From positions 62,001-126,000 of the forward strand of contig NZ_FMXT01000005.1 of assembly GCF_900104335.1 (NCBI RefSeq): 64,000 nt of DNA, given 5' to 3'. Origin of the DNA: Pseudobutyrivibrio sp. YE44 (GTDB taxonomy: Bacteria > Bacillota > Clostridia > Lachnospirales > Lachnospiraceae). The translations under genes were made by a program, and so were the position numbers. The notes below the pieces were generated by a model. That model had not been told where the DNA came from. It saw only the letters and a list, made by a program, of their open reading frames with translations, and did not search any database. This document shows, piece after piece, positions 25,824-34,970 of this stretch (positions within the stretch are counted from its first letter, which is position 1; the number at the start of each line of letters is the position of its first letter).

Positions 25824-27812
25824 ATGTCATCAACATTCTTTGGATTAACAATCGCATATTCAGGCTTGAATACAGCACAGGCTCAGATTAACACCACAGC
25901 CAACAATATTTCCAATGTAAATACTGTTGGATATAGCCGTCAGGTAGTTAATACTGTTGCTTCTTCAGCTCTTCGTTGTTATCAGAGCTGGGGCACAACC
26001 GGTACTGGTGTTGAAGCCGAGTCAGTAACTCAGCATCGCGATGCCTATTATGATGAAAAATACTGGAATAATTCTTCAGCCCTGGGCTTCTACGAGAAGA
26101 AGCAGTACTACATGAACCAGATTGAGAATTATTATTCTGAGCTTAACAGCCAGGCAGGTTTCTCTACTATTTATGCAAAGATGTTTAATGCCATGAGCAC
26201 CATGCAGGGTTCACCTGGTGATATGACAGTAAGAAAGCAGTTTATTTCCACTGCTAAACAGCTTACAGAATATTTCAATCAGTTATCCACAAAGCTGGAT
26301 GAATTACAGAGTGCTATAAACGATGAGATTAAAACAGCTGTTGATGATATTAATGCTGTATCAGAAAAGGTAGCAATCCTTACAAAGCAGATTAACGTTA
26401 TCGAGCAAGGTGGCGGACATGCCAACGAGCTTCGCGATCAGCGTTCAAATCTTATAGATAAGCTTTCTAAATTAGTGGACGTAAAAGTAGAGGAGAGAGA
26501 AGTTAGAAACTCAGCGGATCCTGATATGAAAACAGGAGCCACTTACTATACTGTATATATCAATGGTCAGGTTTTGGTAGATACCTACGAGCACAATACT
26601 TTGGCGGTTAAGTCCCGCGAGCTTAGCGAGCTTCACAACCAGTCAGATATTGATGGTTTGTATGACATCATTTGGGAAAAGGATGGAAATGTCTTTAACG
26701 CAACACCAAGTTCTAGTGGCGGTGAGCTAAAGGCCATGTTTGAGGTTCGTGATGGTAATAATAAAGAAAATTTGCAGGGGCAGGTAGTTCAATCCTCAGC
26801 AAAAACAATTACTATCGCATATACGAATACAACAAAGATTAACGAACTGAATCTTCCATCAAGAGGACAGCTGGAAACCAACAGCACCAAGTACACTTAC
26901 GATGATTTCTCTTTCAACACAAATGAAGATGGCGAGATTGAAACCGTAACCTTCTATCTTAACGAAACACTTAATGTGCTTGAGCAGAAGAATGTGCTTT
27001 CAAAGCCTTTGGAGGTTGGTAACGCTGTTGCTTACATGGGTATCCCATATTATCACAATCAGATGAATCTCTTCCTTCGTAATTTCTGTGAGGCCTTTAA
27101 TAACGTGGAAATCGGAGCAGAACTTTATGATGCTAATGGAAGAGCCATTACAGACATTGACCTGGACAATCTTCCAGCAGAGCTTTACGACAAAAATGGT
27201 GATTTGATTGACGATATTGATAAATATCTTGAAGATGTAGGTGTTGACCGAAATGGCGACAGAATGGGATCCTTCTTCATCGCAAAGGATAAGATTGATC
27301 TTAGCGTAGAGCATCAGATGCGTGATGACAACACCAGCGCAACTATCTATAGCAAGGAAGATGTGGATGATAGCACAAAGAAATATGAGAGCTATTATCT
27401 TCTCACAGCAAAGAATGTAAGTATCGCAAAGAAGACAGATAAGGATGCAGCTCTCTTTGCCACCACAAACTTAGGCAACTTCACCTCTGGCGTGGATGCT
27501 GCACATTTAATCGAAGATATTCAAAAGCTTCAGTCAAAGACAGAACTTTTCAGAGGTAGCGGCGGAGATTCTTTCCTCCAGTGTATGTACTCAGACGTTA
27601 CTGTTGATACACAGGAATGTAAAATCTTCACCTCTAACTTTACAAACATACAGAGCGCCATCTCTGATCAGCGAATGTCAATCGCTGGTGTAGATGAAGA
27701 CGAAGAGGCATTGGACCTTATCAAATTCCAAAATGCCTACAACTTGGCATCTAAATGTATTTCGGTTTTCTCCGAAATATATGATAGATTGATATTGCAG
27801 ACTGGAGTCTAA
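25824..27812 (+). CDS. flgK: Flagellar hook-associated protein 1, second copy
   Basis: 662 residues. It begins with YSGLNTAQAQINTTANNIS and NVNTVGYSRQVV and ends with DLIKFQNAYNLASKCISVFSEIYDRLI, the paired terminal helices of FlgK. The coiled-coil stretch around ELRDQRSNLIDKLSKLVDV corresponds to ELRDKRDLLIDELSGLARI in the first copy, so the two are paralogues. The central domains differ in sequence. Both keep all terminal features needed for assembly, so neither looks like a pseudogene. The gene stands between the first flgK and flgL in one apparent operon. Confidence 0.92.
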   Translation: MSSTFFGLTIAYSGLNTAQAQINTTANNISNVNTVGYSRQVVNTVASSALRCYQSWGTTGTGVEAESVTQHRDAYYDEKYWNNSSALGFYEKKQYYMNQIENYYSELNSQAGFSTIYAKMFNAMSTMQGSPGDMTVRKQFISTAKQLTEYFNQLSTKLDELQSAINDEIKTAVDDINAVSEKVAILTKQINVIEQGGGHANELRDQRSNLIDKLSKLVDVKVEEREVRNSADPDMKTGATYYTVYINGQVLVDTYEHNTLAVKSRELSELHNQSDIDGLYDIIWEKDGNVFNATPSSSGGELKAMFEVRDGNNKENLQGQVVQSSAKTITIAYTNTTKINELNLPSRGQLETNSTKYTYDDFSFNTNEDGEIETVTFYLNETLNVLEQKNVLSKPLEVGNAVAYMGIPYYHNQMNLFLRNFCEAFNNVEIGAELYDANGRAITDIDLDNLPAELYDKNGDLIDDIDKYLEDVGVDRNGDRMGSFFIAKDKIDLSVEHQMRDDNTSATIYSKEDVDDSTKKYESYYLLTAKNVSIAKKTDKDAALFATTNLGNFTSGVDAAHLIEDIQKLQSKTELFRGSGGDSFLQCMYSDVTVDTQECKIFTSNFTNIQSAISDQRMSIAGVDEDEEALDLIKFQNAYNLASKCISVFSEIYDRLILQTGV

Positions 27813-27821
27813 TACGGAGGA

Positions 27822-27906
27822 TATTTTCATATGCTTTAGCTTATGAAAATGTTCTCCCACAGCACATCCCCATTGCCCATTAGGGCAATCATTAATGGAT
27901 GTGCTT
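27822..27906 (+). promoter_or_regulatory. Two consecutive hairpins between flgK (copy 2) and flgL
   Basis: ATTTTCATA/TATGAAAAT forms a 9-bp stem around position 27835. It is followed by AGCACATCC (27861-27869)/GGATGTGCT (27897-27905) enclosing ATTGCCC/GGGCAAT. Neither has a T tract. They may set mRNA stability or translation within the operon. Confidence 0.55.
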
Positions 27907-27949
27907 TCCCGCTAGCCTTAGAAAGAGTTAATTATTTGAGGTGATTTTT

Positions 27950-29611
27950 ATGAGAGTTACAAACAAAATGATAATGAACAACGCAGCATCAAATATCAAC
28001 ACCACCAAGGAGTGCGTCAACACCCGAAACAAGCAGATGACATCTCAGAAGAAAATTGACCGCCCTTCAGATGACCCTGTAGTAGCTGTGCGTTCCCTCA
28101 GATTGTCAACAACACTCTCTCAGGTAACTCAGTATTACAAGAAAAATATACCTGATGCTACAAGCTGGTTGGATGTTACAGAGACATCCCTCATAAACAT
28201 CAGAAAGCTGATGGACGACTGCAGAACCATAGCAGTGAAGGGCTCTACAGACACCTACAACCACGAGGATAGAAACACAATGATTACTCAGCTGGAGTCT
28301 CTCCAAAAGCAAATTTTCGCTGAAGGAAATGCAGACTATGCTAGCCGTACAGTTTTCACCGGCTTCAGAACAAATTGCAATCTTACTTTCCTTGAGGAAG
28401 AGCCAGAGACTACCTATAGAATCACTCAAAACCTCAGTGTGGAAGATTGCATGGAAGAGCATAGATATTATTCTGGCACAAGCGTTGTTCCTACAACGGA
28501 AACAGAGCTTGCTGCAACAGAAAATATTAATGATTTGTCTCAGACAAACCTTTATCGCATGCGCTTGAACTACAGCTTAAACTATAACAACAATGTTGGA
28601 ACTATTAATAGCTTCAAGTTTGGTGACATATTTGATTACACCATGGACTATAACGCTACTACAGATACCTATGATGATAATGCAATAGTTACCCATGTAG
28701 TCGGTTCCGACACCTATGTCTTTGCATCCTTTGAAAACGAGGACGCTTGGGCAGCAAGCACCGCAGAAAATATAAAGGGTGCGCCAGATACAGAAAGTGG
28801 AATCACAACTATCGAAGGTCTTAAAACTGTGGGCGACAACAACATCATCTTGATTAAGGAAACTGGCGAGCTTATCCTAGGCAAGGAAATTGCAGCGAAG
28901 CTTAAGAAGGAAAATGCAGTTGTTGAAGTGCAGTATGATAAGACAGGATTTAGAGAGGGTGAACTTCGACCAGAGTATTACTACAACTGTGAGAAGCTTG
29001 CATCTTCTAATCCTAACGATGTAAAGCTTCCTATCACTTACAAGAAATTTGATGACAACGGTGATGTAATTCACTTTGATATTGAATATACCATCGCAGC
29101 AAATCAGACTATCACCATTAACACTGAGGCATCCAACGTGTTTACCAGCGATATCCAAAGAGATATTTCTGAAATGATTGAGGCTGTTAAATTGGCCAAG
29201 AATGCAGAGGATAAGCTGAACGACATTAAGAGAATGCAGGGTGAAAGCAAGTATGCTTCTGACGAAGATCAGGCTTATTTAAAGCAGTGGTATGACGCAG
29301 TTAAAAAGGAAAGCGATTACTTTAATGATAATATGCAAAAACTTTTTAACACAGAACTAGGCAAAATTGATGAATATTATGCTACAATAAGTTTAGGTAT
29401 AACTGATTTGGGATGTAAGAAGGATTCACTTGACCTTACGAAGACCAGAGTGGGGGACCAGCAAGAAACGGTACAGGGTCTTCAGTCAAGCAATGATGAT
29501 TTAGATTTATCCCAGATAATCATCGACTATACAGCCGCTTACACCGCATATCAGGCATCGCTTACAGCCGCTGGAAAGCTGGGCGAATCTACACTTTTGA
29601 ATTACTTATAG
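27950..29611 (+). CDS. flgL: Flagellar hook-associated protein 3
   Basis: 553 residues. FlgL is the second hook-filament junction protein. The N-terminus MRVTNKMIMNNAASNIN and KKIDRPSDDPVVAVRSLRL is diagnostic, and the C-terminus (DDLDLSQIIIDYTAAYTAYQASLTAAGKL) forms the partner helix shared with flagellin. The usual length is about 300; here about 250 extra residues fill the exposed middle. ATG 27950 is preferred because GAGGTGA lies just upstream; an in-frame GTG at 27941 is part of that site. Confidence 0.93.
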   Translation: MRVTNKMIMNNAASNINTTKECVNTRNKQMTSQKKIDRPSDDPVVAVRSLRLSTTLSQVTQYYKKNIPDATSWLDVTETSLINIRKLMDDCRTIAVKGSTDTYNHEDRNTMITQLESLQKQIFAEGNADYASRTVFTGFRTNCNLTFLEEEPETTYRITQNLSVEDCMEEHRYYSGTSVVPTTETELAATENINDLSQTNLYRMRLNYSLNYNNNVGTINSFKFGDIFDYTMDYNATTDTYDDNAIVTHVVGSDTYVFASFENEDAWAASTAENIKGAPDTESGITTIEGLKTVGDNNIILIKETGELILGKEIAAKLKKENAVVEVQYDKTGFREGELRPEYYYNCEKLASSNPNDVKLPITYKKFDDNGDVIHFDIEYTIAANQTITINTEASNVFTSDIQRDISEMIEAVKLAKNAEDKLNDIKRMQGESKYASDEDQAYLKQWYDAVKKESDYFNDNMQKLFNTELGKIDEYYATISLGITDLGCKKDSLDLTKTRVGDQQETVQGLQSSNDDLDLSQIIIDYTAAYTAYQASLTAAGKLGESTLLNYL

Positions 29612-29648
29612 TAGTTGTTACAAAATAACACCAAAAGGAGAAGGGATA

Positions 29649-30101
29649 ATGCGCGTAAAAACTAGACTGTTCGGCGAAATCGAGATTTCCGATGAAAAAG
29701 TCATCAATCTCATTCATGGGCTTATAGGTTTTCCAGACATGAAGAGATATACCCTCATTTTCGACGAAGAAAAAAATGACAAGGGCAATATCATGTGGCT
29801 GCAATCTCTGGATGAAACAGATTTTGCTATGCCAGTTATGCTTCCACACGTTGTAAAGCCAGATTATGCACCAGCTTTCAACGAAGATGCACTTCAGCAG
29901 CTTGGGGATTTAAAGCAAGGCAACACCTACATGCTTGTTACAGTACGTGTACCTAAAAATCCAAAGGAAGCATCAATCAATTTAAAGGCTCCAATCGTCA
30001 TTAACACAGACACAAATGTAGGCGACCAAATTATTATCGATGGTAATGAGCCAGTTAGATACCTTATTCATGACGCAATACATGGAAAGGATGGTGAGTA
30101 G
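29649..30101 (+). CDS. fliW: Flagellar assembly factor FliW
   Basis: 150 residues, the usual length. FliW binds either flagellin or CsrA; when flagellin accumulates, FliW is captured and free CsrA blocks flagellin translation. Family stretches seen include [50 protein letters not shown] and [12 protein letters not shown]. It is followed by csrA after two bases, the conserved Gram-positive arrangement. AAGGAGAAGG precedes the ATG. Confidence 0.96.
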   Translation: MRVKTRLFGEIEISDEKVINLIHGLIGFPDMKRYTLIFDEEKNDKGNIMWLQSLDETDFAMPVMLPHVVKPDYAPAFNEDALQQLGDLKQGNTYMLVTVRVPKNPKEASINLKAPIVINTDTNVGDQIIIDGNEPVRYLIHDAIHGKDGE

Positions 30102-30103
30102 CG

Positions 30104-30325
30104 ATGTTGGCATTAACTAGAAAAACAGGCGACGCTATTATGATCAACAACAACATCGAGATTACAGTCCTTGAAGTTCGCGGTGATCAGGTCAAGATAG
30201 GTATTTCAGCACCAAAAGAGGTGTCCATATATCGTAAAGAAGTATACTTAGAGATTCAGAAAGAAAATGAAGAAGCTCAACAGATGACAATGGATGATGT
30301 TGAAGCTCTTAAGAATTTACTCTAA
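30104..30325 (+). CDS. csrA: Carbon storage regulator, RNA-binding translational repressor
   Basis: 73 residues. The dimeric protein binds GGA motifs in mRNA leaders. The N-terminal strand [20 protein letters not shown] and the segment [19 protein letters not shown] carry the conserved RNA-contacting residues (Leu4, Arg6 and the basic residue near 44). It is translated together with fliW. A good target sequence is present in the fliC leader (34977-34986). Confidence 0.97.
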   Translation: MLALTRKTGDAIMINNNIEITVLEVRGDQVKIGISAPKEVSIYRKEVYLEIQKENEEAQQMTMDDVEALKNLL

Positions 30326-30337
30326 TAATAAAATCCA

Positions 30338-30422
30338 CTGGTTACGGCTACAAGCCTTATATCTCTCAGATTCAGCTGAAGAAAGCTTCACTTGAGAGAT
30401 ATAAGAGCTTGATGCCTACCAG
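30338..30422. repeat. Structured repeat family II, copy A
   Basis: 85 bases starting 12 bases after csrA. Outer stem CTGGT/ACCAG (extended by an A-T pair), then GGC/GCC, CAAGC/GCTTG, and the long inner stem TTATATCTCTCA (30357-30368)/TGAGAGATATAA. Copies B (34028) and C (40524) keep the order CTRGTTAC...CAAGCC...GAGCTTG...TACYAG but change paired bases in a compensating way. Confidence 0.75.
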
Positions 30423-30433
30423 TTCACTTAATG

Positions 30434-30463
30434 AGTTAGCTTTTTAGCTAACTTAATTTTTTT
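30434..30463 (+). terminator. Terminator after csrA
   Basis: Stem AGTTAGCT (30434-30441)/AGCTAACT (30446-30453) with a TTTT loop, followed by TAAT7. It ends the flgM-csrA operon. Confidence 0.88.
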
Positions 30464-30485
30464 AGAATTTTTTTTGTAAGAGCTA

Positions 30486-30512
30486 TAAACATTACGCTAG
30501 TACCCTCCGATA
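30486..30512 (+). promoter_or_regulatory. Sigma-28 promoter of the flaG-fliD-fliS operon
   Basis: TAAA (30486-30489), 15 bases, CTCCGATA (30505-30512), continued as CGATATAAA. Spacing is identical to the flgM promoters. Confidence 0.8.
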
Positions 30513-30609
30513 TAAAACATAGAAAACTATAGATTTCTGTTTCTATGCAGAAAACTAAGAATTTTTATAAATCTTTACATATACAAGGAAGTATAGAAGG
30601 AGGAGTACC

Positions 30610-31032
30610 ATGAAAATAGGCGAAGTAAGTAGTGCAGTTAGTAGCTACCAGGGACAAGGAAGTTCAGCAAAGACGGCGCCAGTACAATCATCAGGTCAGA
30701 GCACACCAATTGATTTCGCAGCAGCAAAGGAAATGCGCGCCAGCGAACCTGAATATAGAGTCCCAAATTACAGTACTGAGCAGCAGGCAGAGGAAGAAGA
30801 GGGCAAAGCACAACCAACTTCTTCTCTGAAGGAAGCAATCAGCAAGATCAACTCTGCTCAGGGAAATGCCGAAGCAGTATTTGGCATTCATGAGGGAACA
30901 AACCGTGTAATGATTAAGATGGTTGATAAGCAAACCAGAAAAGTCATTAAGGAATTTCCAGCAGAGGAAACCCTGGACCTTATTGCAAAGGCATGGGAGC
31001 TTGCAGGAATTATGGTTGATGAAAAGAGATAG
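30610..31032 (+). CDS. flaG: FlaG family protein
   Basis: 140 residues. Residues about 70-138 form the FlaG domain (LKEAISKINSAQGNAEAVFGIHEGTNRVMIKMVDKQTRKVIKEFPAEETLDLIAKAWELAGIMVDEKR, seen as consecutive segments); the first 65 residues are low in complexity. FlaG proteins influence filament length and usually precede fliD, as here (11 bases between the genes). GGAGGAG precedes the ATG. Confidence 0.9.
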   Translation: MKIGEVSSAVSSYQGQGSSAKTAPVQSSGQSTPIDFAAAKEMRASEPEYRVPNYSTEQQAEEEEGKAQPTSSLKEAISKINSAQGNAEAVFGIHEGTNRVMIKMVDKQTRKVIKEFPAEETLDLIAKAWELAGIMVDEKR

Positions 31033-31043
31033 GGGGGTTCTTT

Positions 31044-33539
31044 ATGCCTATTAGAATTTCAGGACTGACATCGGGTTTGGATACCGAATCCATTGTTGGT
31101 GCATTAGTATCAGCCTATAGCTACAAGAAGGACAAGTATGTCAAAGCTCAGACAAAGGTTTCTTGGAAGCAGGACGCTTGGAAGGCGCTGAACACCAAGG
31201 TGTATAGTCTTTATACATCTGTAGGTAGTATGCGTTATTCTTCAAATTATGCAGTAAAGAAAACCACAGTCAGTGATACAACAAAGGCTAAAGCTACGGC
31301 CAGTGGTACAGCCATCAATGGTACTCAAAGCCTAAAGATAAACAAGCTTGCCAGCACAGCTTATATTACAGGTGCTCAGCTTGAAGGAAATGTTACCGGA
31401 TCTTCAACCCTTGCATCTCTTGGAATCAAGACCGATTCAAGTGGAGAGAAGGCTAGCATCTCACTTAGAACAGGTACGAAAGTAACAAACGTTGATATTG
31501 AGGGTAGTATGACCATCAATCAGTTTGTTAACAAGCTGAAGGATGCTGGTGTTGAGGCAAACTTCGACGAGAAGAATCGTCGTTTCTATATCAGTGCAAA
31601 GACCTCTGGTAAGGCTGGAGATTTTACTCTTTCAGCAAATACCTCTATGGGTCTTAGCAGCTTGACTAAGTTGGGACTTCTTTCAGGAGAAGAGATTTCT
31701 GATATCAAGGACAGTGCTTCTAGCGCAGGTATGGCAAAGAAGGTTATGCCATTTACGGTAGATGGTAATTCATCTAAGTTGATGGATTCTACAGAGCTTA
31801 AGACTTTGCTTACCAGCGTAATGGAATATAAGAAGGACCCAAGTTCAGTTACAGATGCAGATAAAATCGCTGAGTACGACAGCATCGTATCTTACTTAGA
31901 GGAAAACTATGGTGAAGAGGGTGTCATTAATTGGGAAGACATGACCGAGGATGAGCTTTCTGAACTTGTAGGTAATGTTTATAAGGATGCCGCTTACGAT
32001 ACAACTGGCACAAAGGTTAACACCGCAACCAGAAGTCTTATTTATACCGTAGGCGAAGGCGATGATAAAAAGACATATACATTATCTGGAAGTTTAGCCG
32101 ATATAAAGAGTAAGCTACAATCTTTGGCGACAGCCACTGATGAAGAGTCAACAGCTTTGAAGGAATATCTAAATAAGAAGTATTCCGACGAGGTTTATAA
32201 GACCACCCGCGATGAAAATAACAACATCGTGGTTGAAAAATACGGCTCAGGCGGAACTATCGACTGGGATAATCTGGATGACGAAAAGCTATCAAAGCTT
32301 GCAGAGGATGTTTATACCAGTGGAACCTATGATATTTCCAATGATGCCACCTATAAAGAGCTTCAAACCTCTATCAATGCTGTAAGAGATGGATATTTGG
32401 CAGTTGCAGCAGCTAAGGCACTTCCTCAGAAAACCTCCGAGGAAATTGCTATCAGAAGTGAGAAGCTTCGCGAGGCTCAGGAGCAGCTTAGCACAGCCCT
32501 TGCAGATCCTACAAATGCTAAGTGGGCTAAGTATGTAGAAGAGAATTTTGGTGCACAGAATTCTGAGTATGATTCAAGCTACAGCGACTTCTGGACCCAG
32601 ACTGATAATATCGATTTGATTAGTAGCGTTTACTACAGAGTTGATTTGGCAGCTAATATTCAGGCAGGAAATGTTGATATCGACCCAGGTAACGTGGCTA
32701 AGAAGGTGGATGGCGCCGATGCTGAAATCGAGCTGAATGGCGTTGTTTACACAAATGGTACCAATTCAATTACTGTAAATGGTCTGACCATTGAAGCAAT
32801 GGCCACAACCGGTGATTCAGAAATCACCGTTACAGTAAACAATGATATAGATGGTATATACGATAAGGTAAAGGATTTCCTGACCCAGTACAACAATCTG
32901 ATGAATGAAATGCAGAAGCTTTATAATGCTGATTCTGCAAAGGACTATGAGCCTCTTACCGATGATGAGAAGGCTGAAATGTCAGAAGACCAGATTGAAA
33001 AGTGGGAGCAGAAGATTAAGGATTCCTTACTCCGTCGTGACAATAGCTTGAGTAGTATCATCTCTGCAATGACCATGTCTATGATGAAGACCATCGAGAT
33101 TGATGGCAAGACTTATGCTTGGTCAACCTTCGGAGTGCACACTCTTGGAAATATGAATGCAGAGAAGAACGAGGGATACGCTTATCATATTGATGGCGAT
33201 TCTGAGGATACCTACACCTCTGGTAAAACAGATAAGCTAAGAACTGCGTTGGCAGAGGAGCCAGATGTAGTTATCGAATTCCTGAAGCAGATGACCAGTA
33301 ATCTGTATTCTGCAATGGATGAGAAGATGAAGTCAACCTCAGTTAAATCCGTATATACGGTTTACAACGACAAGGAAATGGCTTCAGAATACTCTAGCTA
33401 TTCAACATTGATTAAGACATGGCAAGATAGAGTTACTGACATGGAAGATGCTTACTATAAGAAGTTTGCAAAGATGGAATCAGCACTTGCACAGTTGCAA
33501 AGCAATTCATCTTCAATCACCTCAATGCTTGGAGGTTGA
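31044..33539 (+). CDS. fliD: Flagellar hook-associated protein 2 (filament cap)
   Basis: 831 residues, far longer than the usual 450-550. FliD forms the cap under which flagellin subunits fold. The N-terminus RISGLTSGLDTESIVGALVS and the C-terminal segment around MESALAQLQSNSSSITSMLGG are standard. Between residues about 270 and 545 there are three degenerate repeats of roughly 60 residues, each built as a helix with YLEENYG/YLNKKYS/YVEENFG, then a short loop with W or D (INWEDM, IDWDNL, QTDNID), then LxxLVxxVYxxxxYD. These probably extend the exposed domain. The FLNG/ITVN stretch near residue 580 (VVYTNGTNSITVNGLTIEA) is the usual second FliD motif. AGGGGGG precedes the ATG. Confidence 0.94.
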   Translation: MPIRISGLTSGLDTESIVGALVSAYSYKKDKYVKAQTKVSWKQDAWKALNTKVYSLYTSVGSMRYSSNYAVKKTTVSDTTKAKATASGTAINGTQSLKINKLASTAYITGAQLEGNVTGSSTLASLGIKTDSSGEKASISLRTGTKVTNVDIEGSMTINQFVNKLKDAGVEANFDEKNRRFYISAKTSGKAGDFTLSANTSMGLSSLTKLGLLSGEEISDIKDSASSAGMAKKVMPFTVDGNSSKLMDSTELKTLLTSVMEYKKDPSSVTDADKIAEYDSIVSYLEENYGEEGVINWEDMTEDELSELVGNVYKDAAYDTTGTKVNTATRSLIYTVGEGDDKKTYTLSGSLADIKSKLQSLATATDEESTALKEYLNKKYSDEVYKTTRDENNNIVVEKYGSGGTIDWDNLDDEKLSKLAEDVYTSGTYDISNDATYKELQTSINAVRDGYLAVAAAKALPQKTSEEIAIRSEKLREAQEQLSTALADPTNAKWAKYVEENFGAQNSEYDSSYSDFWTQTDNIDLISSVYYRVDLAANIQAGNVDIDPGNVAKKVDGADAEIELNGVVYTNGTNSITVNGLTIEAMATTGDSEITVTVNNDIDGIYDKVKDFLTQYNNLMNEMQKLYNADSAKDYEPLTDDEKAEMSEDQIEKWEQKIKDSLLRRDNSLSSIISAMTMSMMKTIEIDGKTYAWSTFGVHTLGNMNAEKNEGYAYHIDGDSEDTYTSGKTDKLRTALAEEPDVVIEFLKQMTSNLYSAMDEKMKSTSVKSVYTVYNDKEMASEYSSYSTLIKTWQDRVTDMEDAYYKKFAKMESALAQLQSNSSSITSMLGG

Positions 33540-33570
33540 TCAATAAAGGGATTTTCAGGAGGCGAATTAT

Positions 33571-33975
33571 ATGACACCAATGAATGGTTATGATGCTTAC
33601 GCAAAGAACAGAATATTAACAGCAAGTCCTGCGGAGCTAACATTGATGCTATATGAAGGAGCAATCAAGTTTTGCAACATTGCAATTGTAGCTTGCGAGA
33701 ACAAGGATATTGAGAAGGCACACATCAATATTCGTAAAACCGATAGAATTATAGAAGAATTCGAGATTACCTTGGATGAAAAATATCCTGTAGCAAAGGA
33801 TTTCCATGCAGTGTATACTTATCTTAGGAGCTGTTTAAGACATGCTATGATAGATAAGGATCCAGAAACCCTCCAGGAGGTGCTTAAGCACTTGCGTACC
33901 ATGCGCGACACCTGGAAGGACGTAATGAAGCTTACCGCCAACGGAAAGAAGTTGGATGGACAAGCTGCTGGCTAA
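33571..33975 (+). CDS. fliS: Flagellin export chaperone FliS
   Basis: 134 residues. FliS binds the C-terminus of newly made flagellin and prevents premature assembly. The family stretches NGYDAYAKNRILTASPAELTL (in parts) and LYEGAIKFCNIAI near the N-terminus are clear, followed by the helical body (KTDRIIEEFEITL, YLRSCLRHAMIDKD). It follows fliD after 31 bases and ends at a hairpin. Confidence 0.95.
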   Translation: MTPMNGYDAYAKNRILTASPAELTLMLYEGAIKFCNIAIVACENKDIEKAHINIRKTDRIIEEFEITLDEKYPVAKDFHAVYTYLRSCLRHAMIDKDPETLQEVLKHLRTMRDTWKDVMKLTANGKKLDGQAAG

Positions 33976-33990
33976 CCAATAGTGTAACGA

Positions 33991-34018
33991 CAGCCCCTCT
34001 TGTGAGGGGCTGATTTTA
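33991..34018 (+). terminator. Terminator after fliS
   Basis: Stem CAGCCCCTC (33991-33999)/GAGGGGCTG (34004-34012), then ATTTTATG; the T tract is short, so read-through into the next gene is possible. Confidence 0.7.
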
Positions 34019-34027
34019 TGTTGTGAG

Positions 34028-34111
34028 CTGGTTACGATAACAAGCCAAATGTATCTCCGCTCTGCTATAGAAAGCATCGCTTGAGACACATATGAGCTTG
34101 TTATCTACCAG
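34028..34111. repeat. Structured repeat family II, copy B
   Basis: 84 bases. Outer stem CTGGT/ACCAG, extended by a G-C pair where copy A has A-T. Then GATAACAAGC (34036-34045) pairs perfectly with GCTTGTTATC (34096-34105), where copy A has GGCTACAAGC/GCTTGATGCC. The inner hairpin is ATGTATCTC/GAGACACAT with a TGCT/AGCA tip. It lies between the fliS terminator and the next gene. Confidence 0.75.
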
Positions 34112-34137
34112 CACTTACTATAAGCTTGCCAGGCAGG

Positions 34138-34158
34138 GTGACGGATGAGGTGGGGAGG
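34138..34158 (+). repeat. Repeat family I, right-end fragment supplying a ribosome site
   Basis: GTGACGGATGAGGTGGGGAG corresponds to the right end of family I (GTGACTGATGAGGTGG). The purine run merges into GGGGAGG, seven bases before the ATG at 34166. Confidence 0.55.
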
Positions 34159-34165
34159 TTTTAAA

Positions 34166-34648
34166 ATGGAAAATATGGATTATGTAATTATGTTACGTGA
34201 ATCGCTAGAGAAGAAGGCGGACATATTGCGCGTTCTTCAGATTCGTAACAAGGAGCAAACCGCAATCCTACAGGACCCAAATACTACACCAGAGGATTTG
34301 GAGAAGAACATGAATATGAAAGCGGAGCTCATTGATAGAATCATTATGTTAGATGATGGCTTTGAGCAGCTTTTCAATCGTGTGAAGGATATTATAGAAG
34401 CAGATCGTGAGACCTATGCTGACGAAATCAAGCTCATGCAGGATTTAATAAGAAAGGTTACAGAACTTGCAGCAGATGTGGAGGCCAGCGAATATAAAAA
34501 TAGAGAGTACGCAAAGACTCGCTTCGCTAATATCAAAAAAGATATCCGCGAAGTAAAAAAATCCAACGACGTAGTTACTTCTTATTATAGAAACATGATG
34601 TCCCACAACAAGGTAGAAGACCCTGCATTTCTTGATAAGAAGAAATGA
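34166..34648 (+). CDS. Small helical protein, putative flagellar chaperone (FliT/FlgN-like position)
   Basis: 160 residues, nearly all helical and strongly charged, without membrane segments (YVIMLRESLEKKADILRVL, EDLEKNMNMKAELIDRIIML, DIIEADRETYADEIKLM). I recognise no defined motif. The position directly after fliS is that of fliT in many bacteria, and coiled-coil chaperones of the FliT/FlgN type have this size, so an export-chaperone role is inferred. ATG 34166 follows GGGGAGG by seven bases; the upstream in-frame ATG at 34145 overlaps the repeat. Confidence 0.6.
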   Translation: MENMDYVIMLRESLEKKADILRVLQIRNKEQTAILQDPNTTPEDLEKNMNMKAELIDRIIMLDDGFEQLFNRVKDIIEADRETYADEIKLMQDLIRKVTELAADVEASEYKNREYAKTRFANIKKDIREVKKSNDVVTSYYRNMMSHNKVEDPAFLDKKK

Positions 34649-34654
34649 AATAAA

Positions 34655-34702
34655 GGCTTCCCCCTGGGGGGAAGCTGTCAGCTTAAGCTGACTGATGAGG
34701 GG
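34655..34702 (+). repeat. Repeat family I, short copy
   Basis: GGCTTCCCCCTGGGGGGAAGC hairpin, directly joined to a GTCAGC/GCTGAC hairpin and GATGAGGGG. The long central hairpin is absent. It follows the stop codon of the preceding gene by six bases and probably contributes to mRNA 3'-end formation. Confidence 0.8.
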
Positions 34703-34769
34703 TAATTTAGCACTTTTTGTAGAAAAATTTAATTAAATTTTATAACTTTTTTTAACGTATATACGAATT

Positions 34770-34806
34770 CCGCAAACCCAGTATTTACAAGGGTTTGCGG
34801 TTTTTT
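34770..34806 (+). terminator. Strong terminator before the fliC promoter
   Basis: Stem CCGCAAACCC (34770-34779)/GGGTTTGCGG (34791-34800), then T6. It isolates fliC from the upstream operon. Confidence 0.92.
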
Positions 34807-34865
34807 GTGTCATAAGTATTTAAGTGGGAATTATTAGACAATTTAATTTTTTTTCAGTTAAGGGG

Positions 34866-34892
34866 TAAAGTTTTCTAGGGTAGATTCGATAA
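34866..34892 (+). promoter_or_regulatory. Sigma-28 promoter of fliC
   Basis: TAAAGTTT begins at 34866; 15 bases after TAAA comes TTCGATAA (34885-34892). The resulting leader is about 150 bases long and contains an AAGGTGT/ACACCTT hairpin near its 5' end. This, the terminator and the family I copy account for most of the 404-base gap before fliC. Confidence 0.9.
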
Positions 34893-34970
34893 ATAAGGTG
34901 TAAGGAACAATTACAACCCAGAAAACACCTTACAAATCGAATTCGAATTTCAAATCAAATTTAATAACCA

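Noticed and set aside
27831-27839. A two-codon mini-ORF (ATG CTT TAG) after GGAGG between flgK copy 2 and flgL
   Set aside because: It sits inside a perfect hairpin and could be chance; no evidence that it is translated.
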